7,443 nt of DNA from positions 1-7,443 of the forward strand of contig SCTV01000058.1 of the NCBI GenBank assembly GCA_004298345.1, given 5' to 3'. Of this stretch, positions 4,421-7,443 are shown piece by piece. The notes under the pieces are model-generated. The model ran no database searches, was not told the DNA's origin, and saw only the letters and a program-made list of their open reading frames with translations. The stretch's first letter is position 1. The number at the start of each line of letters is the position of its first letter. The translations under genes and the position numbers were made by a program. Source of the stretch: Patescibacteria group bacterium. GTDB lineage: Bacteria; Patescibacteriota; Minisyncoccia; Phycocordibacterales; PALSA-1337.

Positions 4421-4591
4421 TCACAGATATAGAAGAAGAGATACTTCGTGTTAGACATTATTCCTCCTTTTTTAAAGGAGGCAGCGAGTACTCGAAACGG
4501 AGGATTTAAAATCCCTCGGCCTGGAGCCTGCTCCCTTTACGAAAGGGAGAATAATACACCAAGCGAAGCGTCCCCTCTCCTATATCTGTGA
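4421..4591 (+). ncRNA. Structured RNA candidate (stand-alone RNA or long 5' leader)
   Basis: A 12-bp perfect closing stem, 4421-4432/4580-4591, encloses nested pairings: CTTC/GAAG (4444-4447/4565-4568), GTGT/ACAC (4448-4451/4556-4559) and ATTATTC/GAATAAT (4457-4463/4549-4555). Inside are an 8-bp hairpin 4463-4470/4474-4481 (CCTCCTTT/AAAGGAGG), a weaker one about 4500-4517, and an 8-bp hairpin 4531-4538/4542-4549 (CTCCCTTT/AAAGGGAG). The consensus promoter at 4354-4383 would produce it. I found no tmRNA, SRP RNA or RNase P signature. Length and closing stem would suit 6S RNA, but the branched centre does not. No terminator is seen before 4673, so it may instead be the leader of that gene. Family unknown. 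Confidence 0.5.
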
Positions 4592-4619
4592 ACAACAATA
4601 CACACAGAGACTAGGGCTG

Positions 4620-4633
4620 TCCACCGTCGTGGA
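4620..4633 (+). other. Small hairpin before the membrane-protein gene
   Basis: TCCAC-CGTC-GTGGA, a 5-bp perfect hairpin, with no T-run. It lies 39 bp before the ATG at 4673 in the presumed leader. Confidence 0.35.
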
Positions 4634-4672
4634 TAGTGTCGAAAACTGGCAACACTCAACCCCCTGAAAATC

Positions 4673-5293
4673 ATGAACGCTATCCATGTAATCTGGTATG
4701 TCGTCTCCGGCGCCAAACCCGCAAAACCCGGTCCCGCCGGTGGCACTGGCACTCCAGCAGTCCCCGCAAACAAGCTCCGAGCGACACTGACGATCCTCGC
4801 TCTCATCGCCCTGCCTGTTCTCGGCATCATTATGATCCAGAACAAGAGTGGGGAGAGCACTTCCCAACCGATCGCACAGGCACCGATGAGCCCGCCACCA
4901 GGCAAGGTAACGCAGAGCACCAACTCTCCCGTCGCCAAGGCCGAGGTCCCGCCGACGCCGACCGTGCACATCACGGAAGGAGATGTCTTCACCGCCGGCA
5001 ATGGGAACACCCAAATCCGGAATGTGATCATCAACCCCAACGCGATCGAGGTCAAGTCGACATCACGCGAGAAGTTGAAGCTGTCGCCGAACAGCTCGGT
5101 CGAGGTGAAGGTCCCCCTCGGAGCCACTGCCAACTGGGAGACCCAGCGGACGGTGCTAAACGAGTGGCAGGACTCAGACCAGGTGTGGCACACCCACAAC
5201 CGAGGTGAAGCCCACCCCAAGGTCCTGAAGGCACTTCGCTTCACCTCCGGCACTGAGCCGGAAGAAGTGGATGTCCTATTCACAGGGCTCTAA
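4673..5293 (+). CDS. Single-pass membrane protein of unknown function, GC-rich
   Basis: 206 aa. I do not recognise the family. Residues 1-33 are short and rich in Pro, Gly and Ala (AKPAKPGPAGGTGTPAVPAN). Residues about 36-55 form one hydrophobic helix (TLTILALIALPVLGIIMI). Residues 60-95 are a Pro/Ser/Thr/Ala-rich linker, and 97-206 look like a small folded beta-rich domain, probably outside the membrane. There are no cysteines. Third codon positions are strongly G/C (runs such as GAG GTG AAG GTC CCC CTC), in contrast to the AT-leaning neighbours. This supports a real coding sequence and suggests a different origin or selection for codon use. No clear Shine-Dalgarno precedes the ATG. Expression probably comes from the consensus promoter near 4380, through the structured leader. 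A good terminator follows at 5321. Confidence 0.75.
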   Translation: MNAIHVIWYVVSGAKPAKPGPAGGTGTPAVPANKLRATLTILALIALPVLGIIMIQNKSGESTSQPIAQAPMSPPPGKVTQSTNSPVAKAEVPPTPTVHITEGDVFTAGNGNTQIRNVIINPNAIEVKSTSREKLKLSPNSSVEVKVPLGATANWETQRTVLNEWQDSDQVWHTHNRGEAHPKVLKALRFTSGTEPEEVDVLFTGL

Positions 5294-5320
5294 CTGTGTG
5301 AGTCTCCCAAACAACGCGAG

Positions 5321-5362
5321 CCAGGAGTATCTGAATTGTTCAGACCCTGGTTTTTTATTTTT
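5321..5362 (+). terminator. Intrinsic terminator of the GC-rich membrane protein gene
   Basis: CCAGG (5321-5325) pairs with CCTGG (5346-5350), with an inner TCTGAA-TTG-TTCAGA stem, followed by TTTTTTATTTTT. Confidence 0.8.
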
Positions 5363-5383
5363 TGCCAAACATCTATGAATACA

Positions 5384-5426
5384 GAAAACAAACTCCCCGC
5401 GACTACGTCGCGGGGAGTTTGTTTTC
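5384..5426 (-). terminator. Long palindromic terminator closing the pilin-like gene run
   Basis: Arms 5384-5403 and 5407-5426 form a perfect 20-bp inverted repeat around TAC, with a GC-rich core (CTCCCCGCGAC) and A/T-rich outer arms ending in a T-rich stretch. It sits 17 bp after the stop codon of the last minus-strand gene and faces the plus-strand terminator at 5321, so the two convergent units are well insulated. Confidence 0.7.
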
Positions 5427-5442
5427 TTGCCTCCTACCTTCT

Positions 5443-5718
5443 CTAATACGGAATTCCAAACGTACTCAAAACCAATCGGATAATCCCATACACTGAAAAC
5501 ATGATAAATAGTCCGATCAGTCCCCACATCACATGTTGTCTACCATCTGCTCGCCCTTCTGTATCGAGCGGATTGAGAAAATATTTGAGTACACCGTACA
5601 AAAAGTAGATAAACGCCAAAGCAAAAAGGAGTTGCATGATAGGACCTAACACAGCCTGGTTCACCCGACCCATAAGCTCGGATATTGCACTAGCTTCTGC
5701 TGTGGAAACTAACAACAT
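5443..5718 (-). CDS. Small two-helix membrane protein, type IV secretion pilin-like
   Basis: 91 aa from the ATG complementary to 5716-5718. The frame is open further up, but a strong Shine-Dalgarno (GAGGAGG, 11 nt before) fixes this start. It has two hydrophobic helices: about 28-45 (VLGPIMQLLFALAFIYFLY) and about 66-86 (VMWGLIGLFIMFSVYGIIRLV). These are joined by a charged loop KYFLNPLDTEGRADGRQH, the same helix-loop-WGLIGLFIM pattern as its neighbours. Unlike them it has no obvious signal peptide. The family (T4SS pilin / VirB2-like proteins) forms pilus or channel subunits in the cell envelope. It starts 4 bp after the upstream gene's stop and is last in the run. Membership is inferred from pattern and context. 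Confidence 0.75.
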   Translation of the reverse strand: MLLVSTAEASAISELMGRVNQAVLGPIMQLLFALAFIYFLYGVLKYFLNPLDTEGRADGRQHVMWGLIGLFIMFSVYGIIRLVLSTFGIPY

Positions 5719-5722
5719 GTTT

Positions 5723-6079
5723 TTAGAGTCCTCCTCGGAATGGCAACACGGTAGGAATATCTGACTGATCGAGCTGTTTCTCAAGTCCAAAAGTGTTTAC
5801 CAATACTCGCACAAGTCCGTATACCGAAATCATAACAAAAATACCAATGATGCCGTAGAGAATCAAGCTTTTTGCATTACCCTTTGATTCCTCATCGCCG
5901 GCAATAATGTATCGAAAAATACCGATAATAAATACGACTACCGCGAGAGAGATAACAATCGGGATGATTGCATTCAAGATGTTGGTCGTCTTGCTAAAAA
6001 GGTAGTTGGCGTCTCGAGCCTGAGCAAAAGCCAGAATTGGAAACACAAACGCCGAAAGGGTGATAAACGCTTTTTTCAT
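5723..6079 (-). CDS. Type IV secretion pilin-like membrane protein with signal peptide
   Basis: 118 aa. A clear signal peptide (residues 1-21, ending in ILAFAQA) is followed by a short polar stretch. Helix 1 is at about 34-55 (ILNAIIPIVISLAVVVFIIGI) and helix 2 at about 71-91 (SLILYGIIGIFVMISVYGLV), with the charged loop RYIIAGDEESKGNAK between them. This matches the T4SS_pilin type (VirB2/TrbC-like: cleaved leader, two helices, charged cytoplasmic loop) seen in tandem in Patescibacteria. The tail ends with LEKQLDQSDIPTVLPFRGG. A promoter lies in the 130-bp gap upstream, so this gene and the next form at least one separate transcript start within the run. Confidence 0.82.
   Translation of the reverse strand: MKKAFITLSAFVFPILAFAQARDANYLFSKTTNILNAIIPIVISLAVVVFIIGIFRYIIAGDEESKGNAKSLILYGIIGIFVMISVYGLVRVLVNTFGLEKQLDQSDIPTVLPFRGGL
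5730..5736 (-). promoter_or_regulatory. Strong ribosome binding site inside the end of the upstream gene
   Basis: GAGGAGG on the minus strand, 11 nt before the ATG at 5718 and overlapping the last codons of the upstream gene. It decides the start of the 91-aa protein. It is the only strong Shine-Dalgarno I see in front of any gene in the window. Confidence 0.7.
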
Positions 6080-6138
6080 GTTGTATATGATTACTTCTTA
6101 ATAATAAGTTACTAATGAGACACGAGGTCTATGAGCTA

Positions 6139-6166
6139 ATTGTAGCATACTGAAACATCTCTACAA
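6139..6166 (-). promoter_or_regulatory. Promoter inside the pilin-like run
   Basis: On the minus strand: TTGTAG (complement of 6161-6166), a 16-bp spacer and TACAAT (complement of 6139-6144) preceded by TGC. It would start transcription near 6132, about 53 nt before the ATG at 6079. It lies in the only sizeable gap (6080-6209) of the run, where I see nothing else. Confidence 0.55.
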
Positions 6167-6209
6167 ATAGGCCTGGGGATAAGCAGGTTAGCTTAAAAAC
6201 CAGCTGGAG

Positions 6210-6839
6210 TTAATGACAAGGGCCTGTTGGCGGACAAACCTCTGTAGAATTTGACCCACTTCCCGAGCCAGCATTGCTACCACTACCACTGCCGCTGTTT
6301 GAACCACTCCCAGAAATGGGTGTGTTCGTATCAAACGGAGAAGACCCACTTCCAGAGCCGGAAGTAGGTCTTGCAGGATAGGTCGCACCTCCAGGATAGC
6401 CTTGATAGGTGCCTCCGCTACTGCCACCTACTGTATTTGTATTAAAAGTTGACCCCGAGCCAGATCCCGACGTGGTGTTATATCCCCCACCCAAGCTTGG
6501 CAGATTTGGCTGAGCATTTTCGAGAAGAAAGGTACCAGTCAATATTCGCACCAGCCCCCATACCGATACCATAATAAAAAGCCCAATGATGCCATAGAGC
6601 AAAAAATCCTTGGCTTCTTCCTTCTTTTCTGCACCTGAGAAAAAGTACTGAAAGATGCCCCACAGAAAGGCCACCAGAGCGATAGCGAAAATAAGTGGTA
6701 CTAGATATTTGATGAGCGTGATAAATTTGTTGACCAAACCTTCAAATGTAGTGATCTTGGCCTGGGCAAATACCAGTGCCGGCAAAAGCGCTCCGCCAAA
6801 AACCGCAACCCGACCCAGAAATGGCATGTATTTTTTCAT
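6210..6839 (-). CDS. Pilin-like membrane protein with a long Gly/Ser-rich tail
   Basis: 209 aa from the ATG complementary to 6837-6839. A longer frame exists, but it overlaps the upstream gene and would bury the signal peptide. The signal peptide is residues 1-27 (ending PALVFAQA). Helix 1 is about 39-62 and helix 2 about 74-94 (FLLYGIIGLFIMVSVWGLV), with the charged loop SGAEKKEEAKD between. From about residue 104 to the end the protein is low-complexity, made of Gly, Ser, Asn and Thr with many GSGSGS runs, and it finishes with CPPTGPCH, which contains its only two cysteines. The body is the same type as its neighbours; the tail is absent from them. It may be a surface-exposed, disordered, possibly glycosylated extension. 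No strong Shine-Dalgarno is present. Confidence 0.8.
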   Translation of the reverse strand: MKKYMPFLGRVAVFGGALLPALVFAQAKITTFEGLVNKFITLIKYLVPLIFAIALVAFLWGIFQYFFSGAEKKEEAKDFLLYGIIGLFIMVSVWGLVRILTGTFLLENAQPNLPSLGGGYNTTSGSGSGSTFNTNTVGGSSGGTYQGYPGGATYPARPTSGSGSGSSPFDTNTPISGSGSNSGSGSGSNAGSGSGSNSTEVCPPTGPCH

Positions 6840-6856
6840 ACGTACTAAATAATTGA

Positions 6857-7216
6857 TTAGCCTTTTAATTGATTTATTGTACCACGAATTATTTCTGACA
6901 AGAAACGGGCACCGAAGAGTACGGCGATGCCGATAATCGTCCACAGAAATGTTTCTTTGGCTTTGGTAATCTCGGCTTCATTGCCCTGCGCCTTTACAAA
7001 AAGAAAACCGGCATAAATAAGAAGGAGCACCGACACCGGCACTGCGATGGTGAGCACAATATCTGCAATCTGAAAAACCAGATCCTGGATGGTATTGGCC
7101 TTGATCGGGTTGGTCACCGTAAAAGAGCCCGTACCCTGAGCCCCCACGATAGTCGCCGAGGCCAGTATCACCGTCACAAACCCCGCCAACAACATGCTTT
7201 TGTATTTTTGTGTCAT
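6857..7216 (-). CDS. Type IV secretion pilin-like membrane protein with signal peptide
   Basis: 119 aa. The signal peptide is about 1-26 (ending ASATIVGAQG). Helix 1 is about 49-72 (IADIVLTIAVPVSVLLLIYAG) and helix 2 about 89-109 (FLWTIIGIAVLFGARFL), joined by a charged loop FVKAQGNEAEITKAKET. The AGFLFVKAQGN...KAKE...W.I.GIAVL signature is the form typical of VirB2/TrbC-like pilins in Patescibacteria. It lies 17 bp before the Gly/Ser-tailed pilin and 11 bp after the partial gene to its right, consistent with one operon. No clear Shine-Dalgarno is present; the upstream bases are AT-rich. Confidence 0.82.
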   Translation of the reverse strand: MTQKYKSMLLAGFVTVILASATIVGAQGTGSFTVTNPIKANTIQDLVFQIADIVLTIAVPVSVLLLIYAGFLFVKAQGNEAEITKAKETFLWTIIGIAVLFGARFLSEIIRGTINQLKG

Positions 7217-7227
7217 ACGCGTAATTA

Positions 7228-7430
7228 TTATAAACCAAATAAATAGGGGCCAAAATTAGCACTTGGATCGAGCAGGCCCCGGATGATTGTATGCACAATG
7301 AGCCAGCCGGCCGCCATGATCACGATACCCCAAACCACTTTTCCAAAAATCTCCTTTCCGTGACTAATATTGGCCTCTTTTCCAGACATAAAAAGAATAC
7401 CAGCATAGGCAAAGGAAACGAGCGAAAGTG
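7228..7430 (-). CDS. Pilin-like membrane protein, C-terminal part
   Basis: The 3' end of a gene running off the right side; about 67 genomic codons are visible, ending at the TAA complementary to 7228-7230. Visible residues read LSLVSFAYAGILFMSGKE, a charged loop ANISHGKEIFGK, then VVWGIVIMAAGWLIVHTII and a tail ending NFGPYLFGL. Helix, charged loop and second helix repeat the pattern of the three genes that follow it in transcription, so it is probably another T4SS pilin-like subunit. The codons beyond 7430 come from adapter sequence and should not be translated. Confidence 0.7.
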
Positions 7431-7443
7431 AGATCGGAAGAGC
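7431..7443. other. Illumina adapter remnant at the sequence end
   Basis: AGATCGGAAGAGC is exactly the 13-base start shared by the two standard Illumina TruSeq adapters, which diverge after this point. The window stops exactly there, as an assembly would when adapter read-through splits into two versions. It is almost certainly not genomic. Confidence 0.92.

Noticed and set aside
4414..4509. 31-codon open frame starting MQITDIEEEILRV just after the strong promoter
   Set aside because: It lies across the stems of the structured RNA candidate and has no Shine-Dalgarno or recognisable family. A leader peptide cannot be excluded, but nothing supports it beyond an open frame.
4421..4591. Assignment as 6S, tmRNA, SRP or RNase P RNA
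   Set aside because: No conserved tmRNA T-arm, SRP GGAAGGAAGCAG-type loop or RNase P core sequence is visible, and the multibranched centre does not resemble the 6S rod with a central bubble.
4636..5208. 190-codon plus-strand frame and 248-codon minus-strand frame overlapping the membrane protein gene
   Set aside because: They are shadows caused by the high GC content. The frame at 4673 has the G/C third-position bias, a coherent membrane helix and a terminator after its stop.

Overview
The window looks like a piece of a Candidate Phyla Radiation (Patescibacteria, probably Parcubacteria-like) genome. The evidence is a very short IF-2 lacking the long N-terminal region, a DUF4446 membrane protein beside it, tRNA genes without encoded CCA, and a run of small two-helix type IV secretion pilin-like proteins of the kind these genomes carry. 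This placement is inferred from gene content; no marker phylogeny was possible.

Layout. Bases 1-162 (minus) hold the N-terminus of a cysteine desulfurase. A divergent promoter pair at 169-218 drives it and, on the plus strand, a DUF4446 gene, infB and rbfA (227-2578), a tight translation and ribosome-maturation cluster. Bases 2600-3533 carry four tRNA genes: Cys(GCA), Leu(UAA), Lys(CUU) and Leu(UAG). Each is followed by about 155-180 bp of highly structured non-coding DNA. After these come a stand-alone receiver-domain response regulator (3803-4147) with its own promoter and terminator, a 520-bp non-coding region (4148-4672) and a GC-rich single-pass membrane protein (4673-5293). The non-coding region has a 15-bp palindrome, a consensus promoter centred in a dyad, and a nested structured RNA candidate. 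From 5443 to the right end, at least five small pilin-like genes lie on the minus strand. The last 13 bases equal the Illumina adapter start, so the right end is not genomic.

The most unusual signal is the tRNA block. Downstream of every tRNA there is an antisense copy of that tRNA's own T-arm/acceptor 3' segment (B), usually interrupted by a perfect small hairpin, then a second, diverged sense copy (C). The tRNA 3' end (A) and C compete for pairing with B. The stem sequences differ from tRNA to tRNA but the architecture recurs, and two elements also share the motif GAGTGTATTC in the apical region. This could be a tRNA-linked RNA switch, a family of tRNA-mimic RNAs, or the footprint of a very small tRNA-associated repeat. 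The sequence alone does not decide between them.

How the parts work together: infB, rbfA and the tRNAs serve translation. The response regulator and the GC-rich membrane protein have separate transcription units. The minus-strand genes probably build a surface pilus or secretion channel.
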